DNA of 64,000 bases, taken from Nitratireductor pacificus pht-3B (lineage in GTDB: Bacteria; Pseudomonadota; Alphaproteobacteria; Rhizobiales; Rhizobiaceae). Every line of letters begins with the position of its first letter. The first letter of the stretch is position 1. Positions 16,492 to 24,724 of this stretch are shown piece after piece. Made by a program: the position numbers and the translations under genes. A model generated the notes under the pieces. It was given only the letters and a program-made list of their open reading frames with translations, did no database searches and had not been told where the DNA came from. The stretch is from NCBI RefSeq assembly GCF_000300335.1, contig NZ_AMRM01000003.1, positions 124,001-188,000 of the forward strand, written 5' to 3'.

Positions 16492-18738
16492 ATGTCCGAT
16501 CTGCTCGCAACCACTCTGACCATCGGAAACGGCGCGGCATGGATTCTCGCTGCGGTGGGCCTGGCCGGATGCGGCCTGCTGGGCTGGCAACTGGTCCGCA
16601 CCGGACGCCTCTATCGCGCGGCGCGTGATGAACAGCAGAATCACCGCGAACTGATCGACAATCTTTCCGAAGGCATCTACCGGTCGCTACCGGACGGCCG
16701 CCAGTTGAGCGCCAATCCGGCGCTGGTGCGGCTGAACGGCTTCGACACCGAGGAAGAGATGCTGGCGCATGTTACGGACATCGCCGGCGAATGGTATGTG
16801 GACCCGACCAGACGCGCGACCTTCAGCGCCCTGCTGGCGCGCGACGGCAAGGTCGAGGACTTCGTCTCCGAGATCTACCGCTACAAGACGCGCGAGCGGA
16901 TCTGGATCAGCGAATCGGCGCGGCTCGTCTGCGACCGGAAGACCGGCAGGCCCCTCTACTACGAAGGCTCGGTGCGCGAGATCACCGAAACGGTGAAGCG
17001 GCTGCATCTGCAGGAGATGTTCGAGAAGCTCACCTCCCAACTGCCCGGCGGGCTTTTCCAGCTCCTGCGCCACAAGGGCGGACGCTTCTCGGTTCTCTAC
17101 GCGTCGAAAGGCTTCCGCGATCTCGTCGAATATGGCGACGGTCCGGCGCCCTTCGATCCGAGCAGCTTCCTGCACATCATCCATCCCGACGACCGGCTCA
17201 CCTACATCGAATCCCTGCGTGCCTCGGGCATGGAGATGGCCGCCTGGGACTGCGAGTTCCGCCTGCTGCCGATGAAGGGCAAGGAGAAATGGCTGCGCGT
17301 CACGGCAACGCCCGAGGAGATCGAGAAGGGCATCGTCTGGCACGGCTATCTCTCCGACATCTCGATGCGCAAGAAGAACGAGATGAAGATCGAGCGGCTG
17401 GCCTTCTATGACCCGCTGACGGGGCTGCCCAACCGGCGGCTGCTGTTCGATCACGTCCGGGAGCAGATGCACCAGTGCGCGCGGGAGAACAGCCGCGGCG
17501 CGCTGCTGTTCATCGATCTCGACAACTTCAAGTCGCTCAACGACACGATGGGGCACGATGTCGGGGACACGTTCCTGAAGCAGGTCGCCGAACGGCTCCT
17601 GGCGGCGGTCGGCCCCGGCGACCGTGTCGCGCGCATCGGTGGCGACGAGTTCGTCATCGTTCTGTCGCTCGCCGGCAGCGGCGCTGCGGCCGCCACGCGC
17701 AACGCCATCGTCTCGGCGAACCGCGTTCTCTCCGCGCTGCGCCAGGAGTTCCAGCTCGGCCAGATGATGCATCATACGTCCGCCAGCATCGGCGTGCTCG
17801 TCTTCGACGGAGGCGAGAAGAATCCCGAAGTCCTGATGAAGAACGCCGACATGGCGATGTACCAGGCGAAGACGTCCGGACGAAACAGCGTGGCGCTCTT
17901 CGACCCGAAGGTTCTCGAAAAGGAGAAGCAGCGGTTTGCGCTGCTGAAGGACCTGCGCAGCGCGCTGTTCGAGAACAAGCTCGACCTGCACTACCAGCCG
18001 CAGGTCGATACGGCCGGGCGCATCATCGGCGCCGAGGCGCTGCTGCGCTGGAACCATGCGACGCGCGGCGCCATGGCGCCGAGCGATCTCGTGGCGCTCG
18101 CCGAACAGTTCGGCCTGGCCGAGCCGCTCGGCCGCGCCGTCGTGGAAACCGGCGTGGGAACGCTCGCGCTCTGGAAGAAGAATCCGCGCATGGCGGAACT
18201 GCGCATGGCGATCAACATCAGCCTGCAGTCGCTGCGCGACCCGGATTTCGTGGACTTCCTCCAACAGCGCCTCGAAGCGCACGGGCTGGACCCGCGACTG
18301 CTGACCCTGGAAATGACCGAGCGCGTCATGGCGGAAGATCAGATGCAGATCGCACGCCGCATGAAGGAGCTGAAGGCCCTGGGCATCCGGCTCTCACTGG
18401 ACGATTTCGGCACCGGCTATTCCTCGATCGCCTATCTGAAGCGCCTGCCCTTCGACGAGTTGAAGATCGACGGGAGCTTCATCGCCGATATCGAGAAGAG
18501 CGACAACGACCGCGCGCTGGTCCAGACCATGCTGACCATGGCGGAGACGCTGGGGCTTTCCGTGGTCGCCGAACATGTGCAGACTGTGCAGCAGGAACAG
18601 TTCCTGCGGTCTGCGGGCTGCACCTTCTTCCAGGGCTGGTACTACGGCAGGGCCATGACCCGGGAGGAGTTCGGCGAGTTCGTCCAGACCCGCAACCCGA
18701 CGCCGATCCTGCGCTTCCCGAGTTCGCGCGAGGCATAA
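16492..18738 (+). CDS. PAS-PAS-GGDEF-EAL cyclic-di-GMP signalling protein
   Basis: A 748-residue membrane-anchored signalling protein. It has an N-terminal helix (about 10-37), two PAS-type sensor regions (about 47-155 and 165-290), a diguanylate cyclase domain with intact GGDEF at 383-387 preceded by RI, and a phosphodiesterase domain with EAL at 515-517, INIS, LEMTER, DDFGTGYSS, LKIDGSF and FFQGWYYG. The normally AEGVET loop reads AEHVQT (E694 kept; Gly and the second Glu changed), so phosphodiesterase activity needs testing. Either or both activities could be controlled by the PAS regions. GTG at 16489 is an alternative start. It stands alone and ends at a strong bidirectional terminator. 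Confidence 0.9.
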   Translation: MSDLLATTLTIGNGAAWILAAVGLAGCGLLGWQLVRTGRLYRAARDEQQNHRELIDNLSEGIYRSLPDGRQLSANPALVRLNGFDTEEEMLAHVTDIAGEWYVDPTRRATFSALLARDGKVEDFVSEIYRYKTRERIWISESARLVCDRKTGRPLYYEGSVREITETVKRLHLQEMFEKLTSQLPGGLFQLLRHKGGRFSVLYASKGFRDLVEYGDGPAPFDPSSFLHIIHPDDRLTYIESLRASGMEMAAWDCEFRLLPMKGKEKWLRVTATPEEIEKGIVWHGYLSDISMRKKNEMKIERLAFYDPLTGLPNRRLLFDHVREQMHQCARENSRGALLFIDLDNFKSLNDTMGHDVGDTFLKQVAERLLAAVGPGDRVARIGGDEFVIVLSLAGSGAAAATRNAIVSANRVLSALRQEFQLGQMMHHTSASIGVLVFDGGEKNPEVLMKNADMAMYQAKTSGRNSVALFDPKVLEKEKQRFALLKDLRSALFENKLDLHYQPQVDTAGRIIGAEALLRWNHATRGAMAPSDLVALAEQFGLAEPLGRAVVETGVGTLALWKKNPRMAELRMAINISLQSLRDPDFVDFLQQRLEAHGLDPRLLTLEMTERVMAEDQMQIARRMKELKALGIRLSLDDFGTGYSSIAYLKRLPFDELKIDGSFIADIEKSDNDRALVQTMLTMAETLGLSVVAEHVQTVQQEQFLRSAGCTFFQGWYYGRAMTREEFGEFVQTRNPTPILRFPSSREA

Positions 18739-18765
18739 AAAAACCGGGGCTCACGCCCCGGCTTT
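18737..18765. terminator. Bidirectional Rho-independent terminator
   Basis: CCGGGGC (18744-18750) pairs with GCCCCGG (18755-18761) around a 4-nt loop. The minus strand is followed by a seven-T run and the plus strand by CTTTCGTT. It lies between the convergent GGDEF-EAL gene and ndk and is strongest for ndk. Confidence 0.88.
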
Positions 18766-18793
18766 CGTTCTCAAACTCTTAAAGCGACGTCGT

Positions 18794-19216
18794 TCAGCCG
18801 ACGATCTCGACGTCGGAGAACCAGTAGCGGATCTCCTCGGCCGCCGTCTCCGGGGCGTCGGAACCGTGCACCGAGTTCTCGCCGATGGAGGTCGCGAACA
18901 TCTTGCGGATCGTGCCTTCGGCGGCATCCGCCGGGTTTGTGGCGCCCATCACTTCGCGGTTCTTCAGAATGGCGTTCTCGCCTTCCAGCACCTGGACGAT
19001 GGTCGGGCCGGACGACATGAACTCGCACAGTTCGTCGAAGAAGGGACGCTCCTTGTGGACGGCGTAGAAGCCTTCCGCCTGGCGGCGGCTCATCCAGACG
19101 CGCTTGGAGGCGACGACGCGCAGGCCGGCATCCTCGAGGGTTTTGGTGATCGCGCCGGTCAGGTTGCGCTTGGTGGCATCCGGCTTGATCATTGAGAAAG
19201 TGCGTTCGATCGCCAT
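18794..19216 (-). CDS. ndk: Nucleoside-diphosphate kinase
   Basis: Ndk transfers gamma-phosphates between nucleoside triphosphates and diphosphates through a phosphohistidine. The 140-residue product has the family length and motifs: [17 protein letters not shown] at the start, [10 protein letters not shown], the [10 protein letters not shown] block, [12 protein letters not shown], and the active-site region [10 protein letters not shown] with the catalytic His. The ATG at 19216 has GAAGGAC upstream. It has its own terminator. Confidence 0.97.
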   Translation of the reverse strand: MAIERTFSMIKPDATKRNLTGAITKTLEDAGLRVVASKRVWMSRRQAEGFYAVHKERPFFDELCEFMSSGPTIVQVLEGENAILKNREVMGATNPADAAEGTIRKMFATSIGENSVHGSDAPETAAEEIRYWFSDVEIVG

Positions 19217-19340
19217 GTCTTGTCCTTCGATTGCTGGGATTTGAGCGCGTGCCCGTATGTGAAGATGGCGCGCTCTATAGCGGGCCGCGCCGCACAAGGG
19301 AAGGCCCGGACGGTGGATTCGCCCTCAGCCGGCGGGCGAG

Positions 19341-20033
19341 CTAGGCCGCGGCCGGCACAAGCCGCCCCAGCCCTCCGTGCAGATCGAGGCAGCGCTCGAA
19401 CCAGTGCGCGACCGGATCCTGCGCGTCGAGCAACTGGAACGGCGACACGACACGTGCCCATTGCAGCGCGCCGGCGAGGATGTAGTCGGCGAAAAGGGGC
19501 GCTTCGCCACCCATGAAAGCCTGTTTCTCCACGAGACCGCGCAACGGCGCGAGCGCGGCCCGAAATCCTTCCAGCCGCTCTTCCCGGCCGCTTGCGGACG
19601 CCTCCAGCGAGCGGCCGAAGCGTGCTTCGCGGGTTTCCCGGAAATAGGCCTGGTCGGCGCGGTCCAGCCGGTCGTGGATGTCGACCAGCAGCGCCGGGCC
19701 GATGAAGCCATGGAGCGCGGTGTTGCACCATCGCTCCACGAAGCGGGACAGGGCCTTGCCCCCCTCGCCCGCGAACAGGGTCGGCCGATCCGGATAGGTC
19801 TCCTCCAGATAAAGGGCGATCTGGAAGGAATCGGCAACGAGCCTGTCGCCGTCGCGGATCACCGGCACGATCCTTGACGCGCCATCCTCGATCCTGGCGA
19901 TTGCGGTGAAGGGCGTCGGTGCCGTGGTGAAGTCGAGCCCCTTGTGCGCCAGCGCGAACGCTACCTTCCAGCAATGCGGGCTGAACGGGCGGGCCTCGTC
20001 CCTGCCCACGAGTTCGTACAGCTTGATCGGCAT
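19341..20033 (-). CDS. Glutathione S-transferase family protein, LigE-like
   Basis: A 230-residue GST with an N-terminal thioredoxin-like domain (SPHCWKVAFALAHKGLDF, then RIVPVIRDGDRLVADSFQIALYLEETYPDRPTLF containing the cis-Pro and the Ser-Glu-like DSF glutathione site) and a C-terminal helical domain ending DLHGGLGRLVP. The length and pattern resemble the LigE/beta-etherase branch rather than the classic beta class. Actual ether cleavage is not implied; related proteins are common in bacteria that do not degrade lignin. It lies 124 nt upstream of ndk on the same strand. Confidence 0.8.
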   Translation of the reverse strand: MPIKLYELVGRDEARPFSPHCWKVAFALAHKGLDFTTAPTPFTAIARIEDGASRIVPVIRDGDRLVADSFQIALYLEETYPDRPTLFAGEGGKALSRFVERWCNTALHGFIGPALLVDIHDRLDRADQAYFRETREARFGRSLEASASGREERLEGFRAALAPLRGLVEKQAFMGGEAPLFADYILAGALQWARVVSPFQLLDAQDPVAHWFERCLDLHGGLGRLVPAAA

Positions 20034-20143
20034 GGCGTTCCCTTCCGCGAGAAAATGAATTGGTCACGGCAAGAGAATTGATAATTCGCGCCGGGCGCAA
20101 TGGGGTAACGTGCGCTGGACCAAGAAACACCGGTGGATGTTCC

Positions 20144-20656
20144 ATGAAGCAGCATTTCGAAATGATGGCGGCCTACAATCTCTGGGCCAATGGACGGGTC
20201 TATGACGCGGCGGCGGCGCTCGGGCAGGACGCCCTGAACCGCGATGTCGGCGCCTACTTCAGGTCCATGATGGGGACGCTCAACCACCTGCTGGTCGCCG
20301 ACCGCATCTGGATGAAGCGCTTTACCGGAGAAGGCGAGGCGCCCAGCCGCCTGGACGCCGTTCTCCATACCGCCCTGCCCGCGCTGCGCATCGCCCGCGA
20401 GGCGGAAGACCGGCGCATCATCGGCTGGATCGCCAGCCTCGACGAGGAGGCGCTGGCCGGGCGGTTCTCCTATGTGACGGTGACCGACATGCGGACGGTG
20501 TCGCAACATCTCACCCCGGCGCTCAGCCATCTGTTCAACCACCAGACCCACCATCGCGGCCAGGCGCACACGATACTCTCGCTGCTCGGCGAGGAGGCGC
20601 CGCCGCTCGACCTGATCTATTTCCAGCGAACGCCGGCGGGGCGGCCGTACTCGTGA
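20144..20656 (+). CDS. DinB family metal-dependent protein
   Basis: A 170-residue four-helix-bundle protein of the DinB/YfiT superfamily. The three metal-binding histidines are visible: one in LNHLLVADRIWMKRF and two in LFNHQTHHRGQAHT (HxxxH). The start MKQHFEMMAAYNLWANGRVYDA is the typical first helix, which fixes the ATG at 20144. Many members are thiol- or metal-dependent transferases, but the substrate here is unknown. It diverges from the GST gene. Confidence 0.85.
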   Translation: MKQHFEMMAAYNLWANGRVYDAAAALGQDALNRDVGAYFRSMMGTLNHLLVADRIWMKRFTGEGEAPSRLDAVLHTALPALRIAREAEDRRIIGWIASLDEEALAGRFSYVTVTDMRTVSQHLTPALSHLFNHQTHHRGQAHTILSLLGEEAPPLDLIYFQRTPAGRPYS

Positions 20657-20812
20657 CATATATTTCATGCTTAAAATAGTAATAATTTAAGCAAATCCTA
20701 TTTTTGTTGTTTCAGTTTCTAAACCTAAACTCCAGAACACTGCTTTAATATTTGAAAACAATACTATTCTTGTCATGGCAATGATCTTTTCAACAATCTC
20801 AGGAGCAGAGCC
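20657..20812 (+). promoter_or_regulatory. AT-rich island upstream of the repetitive secreted protein
   Basis: This 156-nt stretch is strikingly AT-rich against a GC-rich window, with runs such as TTAAAATAGTAATAATTTAAG. It contains an imperfect inverted repeat GCTTAAA/TTTAAGC near 20669-20692. It ends with CAGGAGCAGAGCC before the ATG at 20813. AT-rich upstream regions of surface-protein genes in alphaproteobacteria are typical targets of MucR/Ros-type silencers, which is an inference here. Confidence 0.55.
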
Positions 20813-21517
20813 ATGACCGGATACAGAAATCGCCTCCTTGCAGGACTGGCAGGCAGCATCCTTGCACTATCGCTCGCGGCGCCTGCGGCGGCGATCGACC
20901 TCGGCGGCATCAGCGTCGGCGACAATGGCGGCGGCGGCCTCAGCGTCGATCTCGGCGCCGCGAGCGTGTCTGTCGGCACCAGCAACGGGGTCAGCGCCAA
21001 TGTCGGCGCGGATCTGGGCGGAGCCACGGCGAATGTCGGCGCTTCGGCTCTGAGCAGCAACAGCATCGCCGATGTCAATGCTGATGCGACCGTCGGCGGC
21101 AGCAACGGCATCACCGCAAGCAGCAGCACCACGGTCGGCAGCGGCGGCAACCTTGTCGATTCCAACACCACGGCGTCGGTCGGCGGCAACCGCGGGCTGA
21201 CCGCGGGCGTTGGCGCCACGGTCGGCTCCGGCGGTATCAACACCAACATCAATCTGGGGCTCGGACGCCCCAACGCGACGACACCTCCCGGCACGACGCC
21301 TCCCGGAACGACCCCTCCCGGCTCCAACCCCGGCGGCATCATCGGCGATATCATCGGCGGTGGCAGGAACAATGCCGCAAGGGCCGTCAGCGGATTGAGC
21401 AACCGGCAGCTCGCCGTCTATCGCAAGCGCTGCGTCAGCATCCTGCGCGATCCGAACGCCTGGGACTACGACCTCGTACAGATGTGCAGGGCGCTCCGCC
21501 AGGCCGCAGCACGCTGA
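20813..21517 (+). CDS. Repetitive Gly/Ser/Ala-rich exported protein, function unknown
   Basis: A 234-residue protein with a signal peptide (LLAGLAGSILALSLAAPAAA, cleavage near residue 27). The mature region from about 28 to 150 is low-complexity and repetitive: degenerate units around VGGSNGITASSSTTVGSGG and VGGNRGLTAGVGATVGSGG recur, with alternating hydrophobic and small residues that suggest a beta-solenoid or amyloid-like fold. A Thr-Pro-Pro-Gly tract (TTPPG three times) follows at about 157-172, then GGIIGDIIGGG and a compact C-terminal domain with two cysteines (KRCVSIL, QMCRAL). Surface, biofilm or matrix use is an inference. The gene starts right after an AT-rich island with a CAGGAG ribosome site. 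Confidence 0.7.
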   Translation: MTGYRNRLLAGLAGSILALSLAAPAAAIDLGGISVGDNGGGGLSVDLGAASVSVGTSNGVSANVGADLGGATANVGASALSSNSIADVNADATVGGSNGITASSSTTVGSGGNLVDSNTTASVGGNRGLTAGVGATVGSGGINTNINLGLGRPNATTPPGTTPPGTTPPGSNPGGIIGDIIGGGRNNAARAVSGLSNRQLAVYRKRCVSILRDPNAWDYDLVQMCRALRQAAAR

Positions 21518-21660
21518 TCCTGCCTGCCCTACGGCCCGCTCCGGCGAGCGGGCCGTTTTCTGTCAGCTTTTGGCAACACAGGCGCGCCTGTATGCCCGTC
21601 ATGCATATTGTGAGCGCCTGTCCCCTTGCAACGGCGCCGGCACTCGGCCAAAAGGCCGGC

Positions 21661-23538
21661 ATGTTGACCATTTCGGACCTTTCCCTGCGTGTCGCCGGCC
21701 GCCTGCTGATCGACCACGCCTCCCTCACCTTCCCCGCCGGCACCAAGGCGGGTCTTGTCGGCCGCAACGGCACCGGCAAGACGACGCTGTTCCGCGCCAT
21801 CACCGGCGACCTCGTGTCGGAGACCGGCACCATCAGCCTGCCCAAGGACACGCGCATCGGCCAGGTGGCGCAGGAAGCCCCCGGCACCGAGGAGCCGCTG
21901 ATCGACATCGTGCTCAAGGCCGACACCGAGCGGCAGGCGCTGCTGACCGAGGCGGAACACGCCACCGACGCGCACCGCATCGCCGAGATCCAGACGCGGC
22001 TCACCGACATCGACGCCCATTCGGCCGAGGCGCGCGCCGCCGCGATCCTGTCGGGCCTCGGCTTCGACGCGGAAGCGCAGAAGCGCCCCGCCTCGTCCTT
22101 CTCGGGCGGCTGGCGCATGCGCGTGGCGCTCGCCGCCGTGCTGTTCACCCAGCCCGACCTCCTGCTGCTCGACGAGCCGACCAACTATCTCGACCTCGAG
22201 GGCACGCTGTGGCTGGAGGGTTATCTCAGCCGATATCCGCATACGGTTCTTCTCATCAGCCACGACCGCGATTTGCTCAACCGCGCGGTCAACTCGATCG
22301 TCCATCTGGAACAGAAGAAGCTGACCTTCTGGCGCGGCGGCTACGACCAGTTCGCCCGGCAATATGCCGAGAAGGCCGAGTTGCAGGAAAAGATGCGCGG
22401 CAAGCAGGAAGCCCAGCGCAAGCACATGCAGTCCTTCGTCGACCGCTTCCGCTCGAAAGCGTCGAAAGCCCGGCAGGCGCAGTCGCGTCTGAAGGCGCTG
22501 GAGCGCATGACGCCGATCGCCAGCGTCGTCAACGAAACCGTGCAACCGTTCCGCTTCCCCAACCCGCAGAAGGCCGTCGCCTCGCCGATCATCGCGCTCG
22601 ATGGCGGCGCGGTCGGCTACACGCCCGGCAAACCCGTGCTGAAGAGCCTGACGCTGCGGATCGACAATGACGACCGTATCGCCCTGCTCGGCTCCAACGG
22701 CAACGGCAAATCGACCTTCGCCAAGCTGATCGCCGGCCGCCTGACGGCGGAGAAGGGCAGGATGACGGTCGCGCCGGGCCTCAAGGTCTCCATCTTCGCC
22801 CAGCACCAGCTCGACGACCTGCGGCCGGATGAGGATGCCTACCAGCATCTGCGCCGCCTCATGCCCGACGCGCCGGAGGCCAAGGTCCGCGCCCGCGTGG
22901 CACAGTTCGGCCTGACGACGGAGAAGATGTCGACGCCCGCGCGCGACCTGTCGGGCGGCGAGAAGGCGCGTCTCCTGATGGGGCTCGCCACCTTCGAGGC
23001 GCCGCATCTCCTGATCCTCGACGAGCCGACCAACCATCTCGACATCGACAGCCGCGAAGCGCTGGTCGAGGCGCTGAACATTTTCGAGGGCGCCGTGATC
23101 CTGATCAGCCACGACCGGCATCTGATCGAGGCGACGGTCGACCGGCTGTGGATCGTCGGTGGCGGTTCAGTCACCTCCTTCGATGGCGATCTCGACGATT
23201 ACCGCAACCAGATGACCGGCGGCGCCAGCCGCAACAAGGAGAAGCGCGAGGCCGACAAGGCCAACAAGGCGGAACGCCGCAAGGAGGCCGCGCGCAAGCG
23301 CGCCGCGCTCGAGCCGCTCGCCAAGGAGATCAAGGCGACGGAAGGGCTGATCGAGCGGACCCGCAAGCGCATCGAGGCCATCGAGGCGCGGTTGGCGGAC
23401 ACCGCGCTCTACGAGCGGGAGCCTGCCCAGGCATCGACGCTGGCCAAGGAACGCTCGGATCTTTCCGGCATCCTGGCGCGACACGAGGACCGGTGGCTCG
23501 CCCTGTCGAGCGAGTATGAGGAGGGCATGGCGGGATGA
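21661..23538 (+). CDS. ABC-F family ATPase
   Basis: A 625-residue soluble protein with two ABC ATPase domains and no membrane part. Domain 1 has GRNGTGKTT, FSGGWRMRVALA and LLLLDEPTNYLDL; the linker (about 230-310) is charged and helical; domain 2 has GSNGNGKST, LSGGEKARLLMG and LLILDEPTNHLD. A C-terminal charged coiled-coil region (KEKREADKANKAERRKEAARKR) follows. ABC-F proteins act on the ribosome, either in translation control or in antibiotic protection; this one looks like a housekeeping type similar to YheS/Uup. The ATG at 21661 gives the conserved MLTISDLSLRV start; the frame is open earlier. It overlaps the HAD gene by ATGA. Confidence 0.9.
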   Translation: MLTISDLSLRVAGRLLIDHASLTFPAGTKAGLVGRNGTGKTTLFRAITGDLVSETGTISLPKDTRIGQVAQEAPGTEEPLIDIVLKADTERQALLTEAEHATDAHRIAEIQTRLTDIDAHSAEARAAAILSGLGFDAEAQKRPASSFSGGWRMRVALAAVLFTQPDLLLLDEPTNYLDLEGTLWLEGYLSRYPHTVLLISHDRDLLNRAVNSIVHLEQKKLTFWRGGYDQFARQYAEKAELQEKMRGKQEAQRKHMQSFVDRFRSKASKARQAQSRLKALERMTPIASVVNETVQPFRFPNPQKAVASPIIALDGGAVGYTPGKPVLKSLTLRIDNDDRIALLGSNGNGKSTFAKLIAGRLTAEKGRMTVAPGLKVSIFAQHQLDDLRPDEDAYQHLRRLMPDAPEAKVRARVAQFGLTTEKMSTPARDLSGGEKARLLMGLATFEAPHLLILDEPTNHLDIDSREALVEALNIFEGAVILISHDRHLIEATVDRLWIVGGGSVTSFDGDLDDYRNQMTGGASRNKEKREADKANKAERRKEAARKRAALEPLAKEIKATEGLIERTRKRIEAIEARLADTALYEREPAQASTLAKERSDLSGILARHEDRWLALSSEYEEGMAG

Positions 23539-24251
23539 CGGCCGGCGCGCTGACCCTCGGGTTCGACGCCGACGACACGCTCTGGCAGAACGAGCATTTC
23601 TTCCGGCTGACCGAAGCGCGCTTCACAGAACTTCTGGCCGATTACGCCGAAAGCGAGCATCTGGCCGAACGCCTGCTCGCATTGGAGAAACGCAACCTCG
23701 ACAGATACGGGTTCGGCATCAAGGGGTTCACCCTGTCGATGATCGAGACCGCCATCGAGGTCACCGAGGGCCGCGTTCCAGCCAGCGTGATCAAGGAGAT
23801 CGTCGATGCGGGCCGCGACATGCTCGTCCATCCGGTCGAGATGCTGTCGCATGTCGAGGAGACGCTGGAACGGCTCGCCGGGCGTCACCGGCTGGTGATG
23901 ATCACCAAGGGCGACCTGTTCGACCAGGAACGCAAGCTGGCGGCCTCCGGCCTCGGCGGTTTCTTCGACGCGGTGGAGATCGTCAGCGACAAGTCGCGCG
24001 CCACCTATGAGCGGATTTTCGGCCAGCATGGCGACGGGGCGGAGCACGCGGTGATGATCGGCAATTCGCTGAAATCCGACGTCATCCCGGCCATTGAGGC
24101 GGGAGCCTGGGGCGTGTTCGTGCCGCACGAGCTGACCTGGGCGCATGAACGTGCGGAAACGCCGACCGCCGCGCCGCGCTTCCGCGAGATCGTCCATCTG
24201 GGCCAATTGGAGGGGGTTCTGGCGGAAGTCGTCCGGGAGCTTCGGCGATAG
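23535..24251 (+). CDS. HAD family hydrolase
   Basis: A 238-residue haloacid-dehalogenase-type phosphohydrolase. Motif I is GFDADDTLW (nucleophile and acid Asp), motif II is VMITKGD (Thr in the Ser/Thr position), the motif III Lys lies around SDKSRATYERIF, and motif IV is MIGNSLKSDVIPA. The alpha-helical cap lies between about residues 20 and 100. The substrate is unknown. The start overlaps the ABC-F stop (ATGA), which implies coupled expression. Confidence 0.88.
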   Translation: MTAGALTLGFDADDTLWQNEHFFRLTEARFTELLADYAESEHLAERLLALEKRNLDRYGFGIKGFTLSMIETAIEVTEGRVPASVIKEIVDAGRDMLVHPVEMLSHVEETLERLAGRHRLVMITKGDLFDQERKLAASGLGGFFDAVEIVSDKSRATYERIFGQHGDGAEHAVMIGNSLKSDVIPAIEAGAWGVFVPHELTWAHERAETPTAAPRFREIVHLGQLEGVLAEVVRELRR

Positions 24252-24271
24252 AGCCAAGCGCTAATGCTCAG

Positions 24272-24718
24272 CTAAGCCTTTTTCTGCCAGCGCCGGTCCG
24301 GCCCCTGCTGCCAGTAGGTCACCGCGTGGCCAGCCGCCTTCATGGTCTTCCAATGGCCGCGCGCCGCTTCGAGCTGGGCGGCGTCGTGTCCGTCGAACAG
24401 GAACACCGCCCGCTCATAGCCGTCCAGGCCGTCCGGCACGGCATTGTCCACCAGGAAGCGGATTTCGGCGCCGTTCGCATTCGACGACGCGTCGGTGAGG
24501 AGAACCGGCTGCAATGCCGCATGCGGCTCGCGGTCGGTGCCGTGGGCGAGGAAGGAATCCTCGCGCCACGTCCACAGCCAGGCATCGAGCGCCTCGCAGC
24601 GCTCGCGGCTGCCGGTCTGAACCGCCACCTTCCATCCCCTCTCCAGGCTTTTCTCGACGAGCGGCGGCAGCGCCTCCTCGAGCGTCGATTCCGTGAGGTG
24701 ATAGAAGAGCACGTCCAT
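24272..24718 (-). CDS. holC: DNA polymerase III chi subunit
   Basis: HolC links the clamp loader to single-stranded DNA-binding protein. The 148-residue protein follows the family pattern: VLFYHLTESTLEEALPPLVEKSLERGWKV (given in part), the ERCEALDAWLWTWREDSFLAHG block, QPVLLTD, and YERAVFLFDGHDAAQLEAAR near the C-terminus, ending VTYWQQ. It starts 7 nt after the pepA stop on the minus strand, a pairing seen widely in proteobacteria. Confidence 0.9.
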   Translation of the reverse strand: MDVLFYHLTESTLEEALPPLVEKSLERGWKVAVQTGSRERCEALDAWLWTWREDSFLAHGTDREPHAALQPVLLTDASSNANGAEIRFLVDNAVPDGLDGYERAVFLFDGHDAAQLEAARGHWKTMKAAGHAVTYWQQGPDRRWQKKA

Positions 24719-24724
24719 CCCGAA

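Noticed and set aside
20773-21402. 209-codon minus-strand frame full of Pro, Leu and Thr
   Set aside because: It is the antisense shadow of the repetitive Gly/Ser-rich gene; its low complexity mirrors the repeats.
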